Positions 23,915-36,753 are shown, counted from the stretch's first letter. The stretch: 64,000 bases of DNA from Calvatia gigantea (GCA_025093985.1 JACAAK010000003.1:3472001-3536000); one strand, 5' to 3'. The notes: generated by a model from the letters alone, not told the origin. A program made the numbers and translations.

Positions 23915-25200
23915 CTAGGCCGTGACCGATCTGAAAATGATGATAGCATCGCCGCCAACCACCTGGGTATCAGTATAGTGTAAATCGTGTAGATGTATCT
24001 GAGGAAGGGTAGGTTGAACATGACGTTGTAGTACGTAAGATGTATGGAGACAGGGTGCTTACCCCTCCAGGAGTGCTAGTAGTCCCGTAGGCGACGCCGT
24101 CAGCTCCAACCAGAGTAGGGGCAACCGTGACTATAAGAGAATCTATCAAAGGGGTAGATGTGTTTGCTTGAAGGAAGGAGTTGATAATTCGGGCGCCGCC
24201 TTCCACCATAAGAGAGGTTATACCGAGGTTCCTTAGCTTTTGAAGGACGGCAGGGATCGGGAGAACTGTAGGGCATGAATTGAAGGTGTGTTTCAGTTAA
24301 GATGATGTAAATAGGAGGGAAGAATGATGGGTCGTAAACAGGGAAAAAGGCAGGATTGGAAAGAAGCGGACAAGGGCGATAGAAAGCCTGGATTGATAGC
24401 AGTCCGATCGTATCAGGGACGAAAGAAGTAAGTTAACGTGTATGTCATCGAATGGGGTGAAGACTGCGGGGGATGACATGAGGATAAATCTTTCTGCCTC
24501 GTGTTCGGCCAGGAATATATGGGTAGACCAAATGCTGTAAGGGGTTGAAGAAAGTAGATACGGCAGCATGAAGATGTTCGGTCCGATGTCATAAATTTTG
24601 TGAAGGCCACTGGAGGATAATTAATACGGAAAAAAAAGAGTTTGACCTACTGTTTGTAGTGGAATCGATGTGTATGATAGAGGCACCGGCTTGAGAAAGT
24701 GCCTCGTGTCTGAGTTGCCAGTCAAAACGATCATCACACTCTCCAGGCGTGGCACAGAGGATCCAGGGTCGGCGTCCGGCATTTGTGTGGAAGTTGGCAA
24801 GAAGCTTGCAAGTAGGAGACAGCCGGAGCTGAGGGTCGAGGATGATGGGTTGCGGAAGTGGATGGGGGTGGCCGTTGAGAGATGGGGGAAGATGCCGGGC
24901 TGAGCACAGCAGTTGCATACAAGATTAAAAGGACATGTTAACATGGAATGGCATACTGTTGAGCTGCGGATCGTCGTTGAGAGCAGTGCCGATACCGATG
25001 AGGATGCCATCGTGCATAGTGCGCATCCAATGGGTCATGACCATGCTTTGCTGTCCGCTGAGGACGAGCCGCCGGCCGTGTTGGCCAGCTATCTTTGCAT
25101 CGAGGGACTGAGCGAATGTGAGAGTGACATGGGGTCTTGTGTGTGTGGGCTGTTTGTGAAGATGTGCGAGCGCGTTGAGGAGGAAGGCGGGTGTGGACAT
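23915..25200 (-). CDS. RIB7: Riboflavin-pathway diaminopyrimidine reductase
   Basis: NADPH-dependent reductase of 2,5-diamino-6-ribosylamino-4(3H)-pyrimidinone 5'-phosphate in riboflavin synthesis. Visible blocks are HVTLTFAQSLDAKIAG, LVLSGQQSMVMTHWMRTMHD, GILIGIGTALNDDPQLNTRH, LPQPIILDPQLRLSP, AGRRPWILC, and, after a long intron of about 390 bases (around 24266-24660), LGITSLMVEGGARIINSFLQ and LVGADGVAY. The last exon ends GGDAIIIFRSVTA with stop at 23915. ATG 25200 fits the family length; a longer in-frame extension upstream is possible. The 5' end faces the RhoGEF gene across about 275 bases. Confidence 0.9.
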
Positions 25201-25440
25201 TTGCCTAGTTTGGCAGGAGAAGCCAAGGATTTCATTTTGTGTGACTGCTTGCGACAGTGATGCGCTTCTGACGTCAGCGGTTAAATTCTTCGGCCAACAA
25301 CAAACTCTCCACGGCCAGGCGCTGTTATCGTATACTGCCTGAGCTGGCCGTTGACAACGCTGAACGTCGAACGTTGGAACGTTGAACACCGAGTTGGGTT
25401 TAGCCTGCGTTCACGACCACTCTTGTTCGGTCCGCTGGTC

Positions 25441-25473
25441 TGCCCCCCCCCCCCCGCCTCCCCCCTCCCCTCC
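25441..25473 (+). repeat. Poly-C / C-rich tract before the RhoGEF start
   Basis: An uninterrupted C run of about 13 bases starting at 25443 is followed by more C-rich pyrimidine sequence up to the ATG at 25476. It is a pyrimidine-rich leader of the kind often seen just upstream of fungal starts, and also a homopolymer prone to length error. Confidence 0.6.
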
Positions 25474-25475
25474 TT

Positions 25476-28331
25476 ATGGCAACAACCGTCCTCAACTCAT
25501 GGCGATCCTGGGCACAACCGTTGTCGCTGACTTCAACAAAGCCTAGCAGAGAGAGCATGATCAGCCGCGACGTCGCTGGCCAGCAGGACGGAAAACTACA
25601 CCCAACAGATAACTTACTCGGCACATTTCATGACTCAAGCACCAAAACCATTCATGCGATGGTTCCTAGCGCGCCGTCGGGCAATGTGCCACAATTTCAC
25701 ACTTGTGCCACAAACGGTAACGCGTCCTTCAGCCAACAAGCCTCAGGAGGCGCGAATGCCAATCCACCTCCCTCCCCTCCAAGTCAATCAACCTCCAATA
25801 TACCCCTCCCTACTCAAAATCAGCACCCATTCCCCTCTCCTCGTCCCTTACCCCCACCTCCCGACTCTTCCCCCATGCTCAGCCTCTTGCCCGTCAACCC
25901 ACTTCGACGCCCTCACAAGTTACGCAAGAACAACCCCACATCTACCATGCCTCCAGTCCTTGCACCCTTGTCGTTCATCGAAGAACCCGACCTGGACCTC
26001 GATTTTGAACACATATCTCATGACGTACAACACCCTTCAATTCGTCTACCGCATGCCTCTCTCATGCCTGAATCTTTTAACCAACAGGATGTCCCTCAAC
26101 CTGGACTTTGCGAAACGCTTCAGAACCCCCCCTCCTTAGCTCGCAGGCTGACTAAACGTCGCAGACCGTCCCTCCCGCCTATACCACAAGCCCAAATCGT
26201 CCCATCGTCCTCTGGTGCAGCTGCAGCTGCAGCCGTTTCCGGGAACCCTTCGGCACCTATTGCAGCTATCTCCCAAATTTCTTCTCCGATATCGCCAGGC
26301 ACAAGTCATCGCGCTCGCAGCGATGTTGGGCATGGCGTTCGTTCTTCCTTGTCGATAAAACGCTCGAGTATTATCAGGAGGTTCAGCGTGCGCTCCCCGA
26401 AACGCTCACTCGATGCGATTCAACAAGGCCGAAGTACGAATCCGGTTCCTTCGGGTTCAACGGGTCATGCCACTAGCGGTTGGTCGTCTGGATCCATGGG
26501 CAGGTGGTCAAAATGGCGCAGTGCCGCAAGTGACCTAGGACATGGTGTAGAGGAAGAAACTCCTATATTTCTTCCACTAGTTAGGGTGACCTCCCCCCTC
26601 TCAATAAAACTAGTGCGTAAATTCATCCAGTTTGAATTTTGCTATGTTTTGTTTGACAGACATATCTCATTAGCCCTCTTATCGGAATAGCGAAGACATA
26701 GCACCACCAGTTCCAGTGCCTCCTGTCAAAACTGACTTGAACGATTCGAGGCCAGATAGTCTCACGCCCTCAGACCCCGAGGAAGCATCAAGTCCAATTT
26801 CTATTGATCCTAATTATCCCCATCTCCGCGCCAAATTTACACTCGAAGGGAATGAATCGGAATCCGAGCTGTCAAACCCTCCTTCTGGATCGATAACCCC
26901 TGCCACCCCTTTCACACCCCACAATTATAGTGCACCCCTTTCACAAACGCTCTCAGCTTACAATTCTCAATTCCTATCGCCTCTATCACGCCATGAGTCG
27001 GGCGATTCGCCAGCGAGACGGCGTTGGACTTTTGCGGCTGCCATGACAGATGACGACATCACGGATGAAGTTTTAGTCGAAGAACTCGAACGTATGCGAT
27101 TACGGCACGGTTGGAGTGGCGGTGTAGACGATGTCTGCGAAGCCTGGGACGCAGAACATGTTCTGTTCGGATCCCAGAACCTTACAGACTCGCCACAAGA
27201 GGAAGCTCTTCAACGAGACCAACTTGAAATAGAGCATGATCGAAGAGACCCCCAGCTGGCCGATGGGCTATCACACACCCGATCCCTTCCCTCATTCCCA
27301 CCACAACGTCGTAATTCAACACCCACTCCCGGGACAGGATCGATACGACATTGGGAGACAGCGCGTAAAGTCTTACTTACATGCCGTGAGTTCGTGCGAA
27401 CAGAGCGACACTATTTAGCCTCGTTGTATGCGTTATTGTCGTCTGAGACGGAAACAGCTCCGCCACCTCTCATGCTGAGGTATGCAGAGGAGTTGGTGAA
27501 AGTCAGTGAAATGTATTTGGCGCGGCTGGAGAAAAACCCGAGTGCTTCGGGTGTTGCAGCCTCATTTGTCGATGCCGAAGAAGCTATTGGTGGTGCTTAT
27601 GTTGGATGGTGCGGCGTGGTTGGGATGTGGTTTAGCGACGACCAGCAAGAAGCCAAGATGAAAGTGGTGAACACCTCATCAACAAACTCCTTGTCGCGCA
27701 TGACCAAACTTAGTAAACCCGGTAAACCCAAAGTAGGTGGCGAATACCAGAAAGAGAAAGAGAAGACGGACAAGGGAAAGGAACGAGAACGGGAAGACGA
27801 CAAAATGGCCCTCGATCCTCCCAAGAGTACTCGTAGTTGGAGGAGGAGCATGACCTCTATCGCGGATCTGACCGCGAGCCTTCCCAGTGCGAAGAAGAGG
27901 GGAAAGAGCATGGCCCCTCCACCATCCTTTCCAGTTAACGGCTTCGGACAGCGACGACGTAATGGCAGCATCAAGAAACCACTCGTGCGCGATCTGGCGA
28001 TCTTACCGACCCAGAGGGTAATGAGATACGTCCTCCTTTACCGAGGTGATTTTCACCCTTGCTTTTTTTTTCGTAACTTGTTCCTAAATTGCATCCAATT
28101 TTAGACTTGCTCACACATACACCTTCCACTTCTCCTTCCCAACCTCTTTTAAAACGAGCTGCTGACGCTGCATTGAGAATTGCACAAAAATGCGATCGTG
28201 CGCAAAACAACTCGGCGTTCATCCTCGATGGTAAAGGGCCTGTTCCTTCTAATACATCGTTTTCAAGTCCTAGCCATGGAGACACTAATCCTGCATCTTC
28301 GATACCGAAAGAGCGCGTCGGAACCTCCTAA
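25476..28331 (+). CDS. Rho-type guanine nucleotide exchange factor (DH domain)
   Basis: Long disordered Pro/Ser-rich N-terminus with a basic cluster (KRSSIIRRFSVRSPKRS); intron 26580-26673 joins FLPL to PSYRNSEDIAPP. The DH domain begins WETARKVLLTCREFVRTERH (conserved region 1), continues YAEELVKVSEMYLARLEKNP and ends with conserved region 3 PTQRVMRYVLLYRDLLTHTP, the last part split by an intron near 28045-28103. Between them lies a charged KEKEKTDKGKERER insertion of over 100 residues. The protein stops at KERVGTS soon after the DH domain, so no PH domain is visible. It would activate a Rho/Rac/Cdc42 GTPase in polarity control. Confidence 0.87.
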
Positions 28332-30161
28332 TTATTGCCCACTTTCGTTGAATTTCAACCACCAACCACCCTGGGCTATCCTACGACATCGCATCATGGC
28401 TCTTCACCATAATTCTATTGTCTCCCAGGCCAACTAATCCAAAACCATCCAACTAATGTCCTTTTTTCTGCCCGTTCACCCTAGCAGCCTTTCAAATTTC
28501 ATTCCCGGTTGGCTGCCTGTGTTATTAATTCACTTCTGACGATTATTGCACCTCATTTACCTTGGCGACGACCCCTTCCGCCCCCTCAGCTATGAACTGC
28601 GCTGCTTATCCTATCCTTCCTATTTTTCGTGATTCAATCCCTATTAGAATTTTTTATCCCTCGTCTCTTTAATCGCCTTCATTTTGCACATCGCTCATAA
28701 TACAAGTTACTTACAACAACATCCTTTAACTCATTCATTTCAATTTCGTTCTCCATCAACCTATATGCTCTTCCTGCGCAAAGCAACTTCGTTAACGTTC
28801 ACCCCTTCCCCTCACATTCCCAGCACTCCTGTAATATTGACTGTATTCTTTCTACATGGTTTCGGTATACCCCCACGTCCCTTCCCGCGCCCTGTGTTTT
28901 CACATCTATGTAGTCACATACACGGTCATTTTTCTGTTGGTGCCTGCCTTCTGACATATTGATTTGTTCAGTTCCTGAAGTGAGGAGAAGACTGGGGAAG
29001 AAGGAAATCTCCACAAAGGTGTCCCCTAGGCTGATTCTTTCATGACAGCACGGCGTGGCCCTTAAGATTCCGTACCTGGGTCTTGATGCTACGCATTGAG
29101 CTGCGTTATTCCCGCCTGTCTACGCCCATGTTTAGTACCTGAATGGAGTATACCTCAGGAGGTTGTGCTTGACATGCTAGTACAGCCTTTGACACCGGAT
29201 AACCGATCGTTCGAGGCTTAGCCGCCACCTGATGATCGATGAGGCATGGTCAAGCACATCTCGTCGTTGATACGAACGCAAGAACGTCCGTACGCTTTGT
29301 TTCCGGGGATGTTTCACTCCAATTTGTGTAAATGCAGGTCCGACAGCACCACAGAGCTTCTGGGCCATTGATAGTCGATAGTCAATGATTAACGAAGGGA
29401 TTCAGACGTGTTTGGGTAGGCTGAGGGGGGAGCGAAGTAAAGCGACTGGTATGGATGTCAGTAAGTAGTGTACTAGGACCAGACAAGGGTTAGATGAACG
29501 AGTCTGCTGTATGGTTACTTGAGATTTCACCCACTCATTTTGTTTGGCCGGTTCTGGTATCTTGTCAATGGTACACGCTTTACTTGGAATTGAGCTGAGG
29601 CATAGAGTGAGTAAAGTCAACTCAAGTTTTCATTACGACTTTGTCATATTTAATTCTCCTGCCATCCCCATCCTGAGGGGTAAAAGGAATCGTAGCGATT
29701 TTTGGGAAAGAGAAAAGATCTGCACTGGAACGGTGAAAATAGTATCGCCCCGCTACCTACAACTCTGGGGCCGCATTTTGGTTCTAGGTGTAAACGGGGT
29801 TGCAATATCGAAGGGATATCTGTTCGAATAGGGATGAGCTCAATGAAAGACAATGTCGAGTATTCCCTGGTATGAACTCCAAAATGTGCTCGTTTGACTA
29901 TGGTTCCGCTGAAAAGGCTAGATCCCGAGAGCCCACGGCTTCACATTTAGGAGCCTTGTGGTAGTCTTGGTTGAAAGCCTCCAATTTTGATCCGAGTGTT
30001 TCGCCTTCAGAAGCGAAAGTCATATGTGGGCCGAAAGGGGAGAGTTGAAGACGGGCGTTGCAGGTGATTACGGGTAGGGAGGGGACCGAAGTCTTTGACC
30101 ACAACCTGGATTTTTTCAATAGCTTGTATTTCCTCTAACAATTAAAATGCAAAGAAGTTTA
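28332..30161. other. Gene-poor stretch between RhoGEF and ALG9
   Basis: The first 600 bases are strikingly T/C-rich on the plus strand (28440-29000) and contain only short frames, compatible with a long 3' leader or spacer. From 29000 to 30161 there are short frames on both strands without recognisable protein blocks. RhoGEF and ALG9 are convergent here. No transposon ends or terminal repeats were noticed. Confidence 0.4.
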
Positions 30162-32589
30162 TTACAATTCTAACTTGCCCTCTCGCATAAGTTGCTTTAC
30201 GGCATCCTGCTTGCTCTTCACCAGCTTCCTGTTCTTCAAAATACAATAGTCACCGAACTCGTTGTGAGCTTCCCAGTCCTTTCCTGGCAGCCAAAGTGTA
30301 CGGGTCAAAAGCGAAGAGTGCCTCGCATCCAAGAATGGTTTGCAAATGACGCGCTTCCAAGTTTCGGTTTCAGTAACATATCGAGGCTCCAATAGAGATT
30401 CGCTGGGATGCAGCGGATAATCGAGGTCGATCAGGTAGTCGCAAGTCGCTGGGGAGACCTACGCGTAGAAAATCGTTAGATCACCAGCGCAAATAACTTC
30501 AGCGAACGTACGTAGCGAGATAGGTCCTCCTTATTTAGGTCGTTCACGTCTGTTGGGACGTGACTAGTGCCTGACCTGGGCCACAACGGGGGGCTGGATG
30601 TGTTGGCACCAACGGTTGTCTCCTCAAAATGCCGCGGCAATTGTCCTTGAAAATCACTCTTGATGAACTCGACGCGGATTCCAGCGGGTACTAGGTAGTG
30701 CCCAGAAAAGCGATGCCATTCTTTTCCAAGGCAGAGGACCAGATTAAGGTGCTTCAGAGGTGTAAGATCGATAGCGGGCAGCTCATCTTCGGGGGTGCCG
30801 GGAGGGTATGCGGGAAGAAGGCCTGTGCTGTTCAGCAGCTGAGGTAGTTCGGTGTTTTCGAACGTCGCCATTACGGACAGTGGGGCATGGTAATACACCC
30901 ACAATGCACGAATGCGGCACATTGACAAGAATGTTGTTCCGACGATGAGAGACAGCGTAAAGTTGCGGAACAGTAGCGTCCGCGATGCCTGCAAGTTATA
31001 TGGCGGTGTTTTAATAAAGGAAAAATGAGATATTCAATTCACGTACTTGGTAGGGGGACTGAGTGACTTTAATGAATGCAACCTCCATCCAACCTCGTAC
31101 AAGGTACAACGTGATAGCCGCGTTAAAGCACAGGAGTGGATAAACAGGAAACATAAATCGTTCCTCTTTGTGGGCTTGCGCTGTTAGGATAGTTAACCAC
31201 AAATAGAAGGGTGCGAGGCGGAGCGCGAGGAGCGTATGAGGGGAGCTTTGGTCATTTGATGGTGCTGCGAATCCGAGGCGTTTGCGGTCGACGACGTAGG
31301 TGACTGCCAGTGCAGGCAGGGAAATGAGAGCCAGAGGAAGAAGATAGTTGAAATTGAGGAGCAAGTTGTTGATGTAATAGTACCAGGGCGATGTCCCATA
31401 GAGATCGGGACCTCGTTCTGCATCTCCAAAGATATTGTACTTGACAATGTTCCATGGTACAATAGTCAGTCTTCCGTAGGCCAGGGAGTCTATGCCAATC
31501 ACAGGAATCTATCACGAGGGTCAGTCAGCATTTATACTTCTCGGGTACGAGCTTACGAAGATGGTGCTTGCAACCAAGACCGCGGTCAAGAATCTTGTCC
31601 ACCGTTGCGTAAGCCAGGATCCCTTCGCCTGAGGGGATACGTGATCACCACCATATACGAAAAGCTCTTCGAAGACAAAGGGAATCGAAGTTGCCAAGGC
31701 GAATGGCCACCCCACAATTGCACCAAGAGCGAAGAACAGGGTTGCTGCCAATGTCCGTTTCCTGTTACTGAGAGTAGCAGGCTCTAGGGCGTACGAAAAT
31801 GCTGCAGCTGTTGTGTACATTGTGAACGATGATGGTAAGAAAGCTGGTGAGACGTTCAGCAAAAGCAAACTCGGGACGAGTTAAATTCTACCTGTGGAGG
31901 CGTTCCACATTCCAGCATTGAAGAGCATCATGAAGAACAAGTAACGACCAACTCGATCATTGACTTTTAAGGCGACAGCGCGATAGAACGCGCATTCAGC
32001 AACCGTGGACAAGATTGCAAGGAGGTAGCGAACCGCGAAAAAGGCTACCCGCTTCATAAATTAACTGGGTGAGTCTGCAGTTGGATTTCTCGTATGTAAC
32101 ACATACTTTGTTGGGACCCATCATGAAACTTGCAAGTTTCGCAGGGAAGAGGTGGAGAAGTATGTAGGCCCAGCTTCGGATCGCATATTGAGGGGTGACC
32201 TCCCAAGTTTGGAACCCATATCCCTGGTCGAGGAAATGAAGAGGCTCCCAAAAATTGTAAACTGAGAGTGGTAGCTCTGGTCAATGCGAAGGAAACACTA
32301 CATAACAACGTCCAGCACATACTTTCGTCACAGTCGTCCATGTTGGAATACATTGCCCCGCATGCCCGGACTAGAAGCATGATTCGAACTGCAACGGAGA
32401 AACTCGGAATCCACGGCCGACGTTGTGCTCTTGGGTGGTGGTCAAGTCGCGTTCTGCGAACACAAAAACGTGAGGCGCTCACCTGCGGAGTTGGTCCTGA
32501 AGGATACCGGAATGTCGTGGCTCTGGCTGAGGTTTCGGGTTCTTATTCTCCGGCCCACGAAAACGAAGCGTTTGAATGTTGGACGACAT
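30162..32589 (-). CDS. ALG9: Dolichyl-P-Man alpha-1,2-mannosyltransferase ALG9
   Basis: GT22 enzyme of the ER membrane that adds alpha-1,2-mannoses to the dolichol-linked N-glycan precursor. ATG at 32589 gives MSSNIQTLRFRGPENKNPKP. Blocks in order: MYSNMDDCDE, IYNFWEPLHFLDQGYGFQTW, MFNAGMWNAS-type loop, AFLPSSFTMYTTAAAFSYAL, GPDLYGTSPWYYYINNLLLN, AQAHKEERFMFPVYPLLCFN (the GT22 HKEERF signature), and LGKEWHRFSGHYLVPAGIRV. About eight hydrophobic segments are seen. Introns are short, for example between DDCDE and IYNFWEP and between MGPNK and RVAFFAV. The C-terminus is MREGKLEL. The GPDLYGTSPWY loop favours ALG9 over GPI mannosyltransferases. Confidence 0.94.
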
Positions 32590-33351
32590 CTCTATGAGCG
32601 TGCAAACACGCTGCTGTCTCTAACGACGGTTTTTTTCGGAAGGTGTAGGCGTAAGTCGCTGATGGTGCGTGCGGCGCCACGCTTCGGGTGATCTTGACAG
32701 GGACAAAAATAGCACAACTACTGACATACTCAACAATTACCGGTCACCCACAACAAGTCCAGGACGCTGTTCAGACCAGCCTTTTCAGAGGAAGTACTTA
32801 AAAGCTGTAATATGGTGACTCAAGTGTTGGCTTCCGGTCACTTCACCACCAGAACAAGCCGACATGCTTGGTTCCAGTCGCAACTTCGTCCCGATTGATC
32901 TTGGTGGATCTTGCCACAACCCACTTGCCTTCTGGGATACTTATGAACTCATCTGTGCGGCCAAGAATATCTCTACAGTCCTCTTGCCCAACGGACCTGG
33001 ACCGGTCGAGGGACTTAACGAATTGAAATTAACCTGCAGCCGTGAAGTTGCTTAGCCTTGCTCTTAATCATGAATGAACCTTCCACCTAGACCTTGGGGC
33101 CCTGGAGGCGGAAGAACGCCTTGCTGGTAAAGAAGAACTTGGATGTTGTGGAGAGGAAGAATCGGGAAACTGGCGCTGCACAAGGAGAAACTGGGCTTCT
33201 TTCAGAGGACACGAGATGTCTAAATTATCCTTGACATCGCCCGTTCCTCTACCGTCCCTCTATAAAAACCCACCTCTCCTTTCCCTACACTTGCTTGACT
33301 CCATCTTCCCCTGCCCGTCTTGCTTCTTTTCTTTTTCCATCATAATCCTCA
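32590..33351. other. Intergenic region, ALG9 to DUF6533 gene
   Basis: A 63-codon ATG frame (32864-33055) and an equally long antisense frame exist, but neither matches anything recognised. The last 120 bases before 33352 are pyrimidine-rich, with a TATA-like CTATAAAAACCC at about 33260, consistent with a promoter for the downstream gene. Confidence 0.4.
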
Positions 33352-35331
33352 ATGGACCCCGCAGCGAGTGCAACTGCAGACCACTTTATCTTCGTCACTC
33401 AAGTGTATTTTTGCGGTAAGGACTACCCTCTGTGCTTTGCCCCGCCGTGGCTCATTTGTCCCCCGTCCCCATCGTCCTCAGCCATGTGTAATTATCTCGC
33501 CCTTTATGATCCCCTCTACCCGGCGCGCTGAACCCGTGATAGATGCCGTGGTCCTCTGGGACTGGATCACCAGTTTGCCCAGAGAATACCGCTTCGTAAG
33601 TTTCTCTTCTCTCGCTAAAACTCCTCGAGACGCATCGCTGCATCACAGATATGGAGAACGCATTGGACCCCTGTCAAAATAGCTTACCTCTTTTGCCGGT
33701 GAATATATGCATTATTCTTTGGCGTTAATCGTCCTCACAAATACTTGGCAGTTACTGGGTTATCACCGTGGTACCATATCTTCTCTATTGCTTCGTTGCC
33801 GATCACTCGAAGGCCACTTGCGAAAGGATCTACAAAGTCCGCCCATATTCATCCTCAGGTGCGCATATATGCTGATACATGAAATAGATTCCAGTGGCGC
33901 TCGCCATGTGGAACCAAGTGGGATCTGAATGTATGCAAAAGCTCATTATATGCTCTGCGTTCCTTGCGTTTTCGTGACGAGTCACTGTTGCAGCCGTTCT
34001 TCTTATCCGTACCTATGCTTTCTTCAGCCGGAAAGCCTACGTCCTCTGGTCCCTCTTATTGGCTCTGTCTGGGGTGGTGGCATATCAGCTCTATGTCGAT
34101 ACAACGCAAATGCTACGTGAGTTTTTGCCTTTCTGGCAAGTCATATCATTGATCAATCTGCAGTCCTTCCCTTCTTTCGTCCGCCCTTTGTTCGTTTGAA
34201 ATGAGCCTGGCCCATTTTTTCTTAGTCGCTGATTCTCGGAATAGGAAAAAGGACCCTGTTTCCCCATGTCCAAGCCTCATTCCGCGCATCTACTTGGTAA
34301 GTCCAAATTCCATTCTTTGGATCCCTACAATGATTGACCGTATTCGAAGGATTTTTCGTGAGTCCACGAGACTCTAAGAATGTTTCCCATTCTAATAGTT
34401 ATTGGGTAGATCGCACCACTTCTTTTTGATACCATAGTCACATCCATGACCGTTTGGAAGGCTTTCACCATCAAAAGGCACAACGGGGGGCCAAGCAGCC
34501 GCTTGATACAAACTTTCTTGAGAGAGGGTATGTGCAGTTTCGAATAAGCCTTAGAGCGCCCACTCACGAGTGATCAAGGTGTCTTCTATTACATCCTTAT
34601 TTCCATTGCGAATTTAGTGAGTCGGCAACATTTCACTGTGCTTTCTGAGCTGACCGTGTATTGGCTAAGATCAATGGGATTTTTTACCTGCAGTAGGATT
34701 CGACAGTCTTCTCTTTTAACTCTATTTACTTATCAATTTCCCGCAGGCCTCGTCAGGTGAATTTCCGCTATCAACATACCTTTGAGCGTTATGTTGGGCC
34801 CGGTCCTTGCCTGCCGCCTGGTGAGTGGAACACCCTACGACCGAATGTAAAGGCTGAAAGTCCTCCCAGATTCTGGATCTCAGAGAACGTGGCTCGGAAA
34901 CAGTCATCCACTCAGAGGGCGTTGGAATAGCGGCCTTCACGGCGAAGTCCGTCTCGCAGCAGGATTCGCCCTTCCCGCCATCAAACGCCCGTGGCAAAAG
35001 CGCAGCTAGTCGATTTGGTAACCGGGGGGTTACCAGCACCATCAGTACAAATGTCGTTCTCACTACTTTTGGTAGCATTCCACAGAATGCCCAGGTTGAT
35101 GTCGAGCAGGGTGTTGGGGAGAGGGAGGATGTACGGCCTGGCCTCAAAAGCACAGCCGCAGGCGGCGAAGACGGCGAGCGTGTTCCCGACAACGAAAGTA
35201 CTGGTGCAATCCCTGCACCGGCCTACGATTCGTTTGAGATGGGATACACGGGCTCACGAACTCATGGAAGTTTGGACAACGGCGTCGCGGGAATAAGGAT
35301 TGACGTGGAGAAGTCCACTTTGGAGAGGTAA
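33352..35331 (+). CDS. DUF6533-type seven-transmembrane protein
   Basis: About eleven introns split short exons. Spliced order: MDPAASATADHFIFVTQVYF, NYLALYDAVVLWDWITSLPR, EYRFIWRTHWTPVKIAYLFC, RYWVITVVPYLLYCFVAD, IPVALAMWNQ, AVLLIRTYAFFSRKAYVLWS, LLLALSGVVAYQLYV, KGPCFPMSKPHSAHLLG, IAPLLFDTIVTSMTVWKAF, FLREGVFYYILISIANL, INIPLSVMLGPVLACRLILD, then a cytosolic-type tail of about 150 residues to VEKSTLER. The pattern (LPREYRFIWR after the second segment, R-rich loop RTYAFFSRK) is that of the large agaricomycete DUF6533 family of unknown function. Internal borders in the 34150-34300 and 34600-34760 stretches are approximate. Confidence 0.85.
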
Positions 35332-35927
35332 TCCACCAAGGATCTTCTGTCTCTGGGATACATTTTTCCGCAGCTTCTGGATTATTGACCCGAAGGACGG
35401 GAAAGTATTCTTCGATCCGCCTCAAAGCAGTCTCCGATTCATTTGTGATATCCGCTGTTTGCTCCCTTCGGCCCCGTGTTTAATTACCTTTCTGGAGACC
35501 GCTCCTTGTTTTTCTCTTGCGTTTTCGTTTTCGGGATTTCCCTTCTGGCCTTAATAGATAAGATAATCTCTGTTTGCGTACGTACGTTCCACACCAAAAT
35601 GATGTATAGACGCTATTATTACGCTATTACCCAGGGAGTGCCCAGGCCCTTGACTTAAACTTTAAGTATGCCGCCTAATGACCGTATTGAAGCGGCACGA
35701 GATCGAACGCGTGCATTGTGCAAGTGGAGGATCAAATCGGTCACATGCTCATTACTAAACGAGGACAACTAGGATTCTGTCACTGTGCCAACAGTTGAAC
35801 TGTATCAACCGCAGAGGCGCAGTTGAGATTCGCTTCTGTCTCCCAACTTGCCTCTTTACTACTGCTACCACCACTACCACCACTACCACCACTACCACCA
35901 CCTCCACCACCTCCTACCATCATTGTC
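35332..35927. other. Intergenic region, DUF6533 gene to F-box gene
   Basis: No gene supported. It contains a degenerate CTACCACCA repeat directly upstream of the F-box start. Confidence 0.4.
35865..35919 (+). repeat. Imperfect CTACCACCA minisatellite
   Basis: Repeated CTACCACCA units with CTCCACCAC variants run up to about 10 bases before the F-box protein ATG. If read in frame they would encode a Pro/Leu run, but no ATG precedes them in that frame. Confidence 0.7.
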
Positions 35928-36753
35928 ATGTCTTCTCGTTCTCATCCTCTGACACTTCTTGATATACCTTCGGAGATTCTTTTGTTTATTTGTAACATCC
36001 GCACCCTAATCTGGCAGCTGAGATTGCTAACGCGTTGTGTCCTCAGGTTCATATCTCGACTTACCGGACTTGGCTTGTTTAGCACGGGCAGTGCCCTCAC
36101 TCAGTGTTATCACGTCTGACCCTGTTCTACATTTGCAACGCCTTCGTATTATCAATCCGTCTCGAGTGAATCACTCGTTATTTGGCACGAGTTCAGAAGG
36201 ACATAGTTTACGTCCCTCTGTTGGCGACTTGGTCCAACGCGGAGTAATGCGTGGACTCAACATTGAACGGCGCTGGAGAATGGGTGCATACTTTTATTCT
36301 CGAGACGTAAGGGTTATCCCCTCATTTGCAGAATTTCGTGCTCATTTCTCTGGATAGTCGATTGTCCAGTATGAGAGAGGACGCTCGTTGTCGAAGCAGC
36401 ACGTCAGCCATGTCCTCTCGGTTAAATTGAACAAACGCCCTTCCTCAGCAGTATCCGGTTTTAAGTTGCTCCACGCAACTCTCATCTTGCCTGACGTGGA
36501 ATCATCTTCTATCAAGATTTCCAGGTCGCTTTTGCCTATCGTTCGCCAACTCAAGTGGTGCCTTCGCCGCGATCAACTTGCACGAAGCTTTAAAACGGGT
36601 CCTTATGCTACCCGTGATAGCAGAGTCGCTTTTTGGACGTGGCTTGAACACAAAGGCAGAAGCGTTGTACAAGACGGAGAAAGGTTGCGGTTGGCGGTTT
36701 GCCCAGGTATCAAGAAGAATGTTTGTTTTTACGAGGCTCTCGATGAAGCTTGA
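35928..36753 (+). CDS. F-box protein
   Basis: ATG 35928 opens MSSRSHPLTLLDIPSEILLF; an intron from about 35993 to 36049 restores the F-box as IPSEILLFICSYLDLPDLAC then LARAVPSLS. A second intron (about 36310-36357) joins AYFYSRD to SIVQYERGRSLSKQ. The remainder (about 200 residues) lacks recognisable WD or LRR repeats and ends KKNVCFYEALDEA. F-box proteins recruit substrates to SCF ubiquitin ligases through Skp1; the target is unknown. It is convergent with the SDR gene. Confidence 0.75.

Noticed and set aside
24297..24569. A 90-codon minus-strand frame inside RIB7
   Set aside because: It falls in the gap between conserved RIB7 blocks and is best explained as a long intron; the protein family has no such segment.
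32864..33055. A 63-codon ATG frame with an equally long antisense frame
   Set aside because: No family resemblance, no neighbouring exons and both strands open equally, as expected by chance.
35823..35930. N-terminal Leu/Pro extension of the F-box protein through the CTACCACCA repeat
   Set aside because: There is no ATG in that frame; the F-box reads well from ATG 35928.
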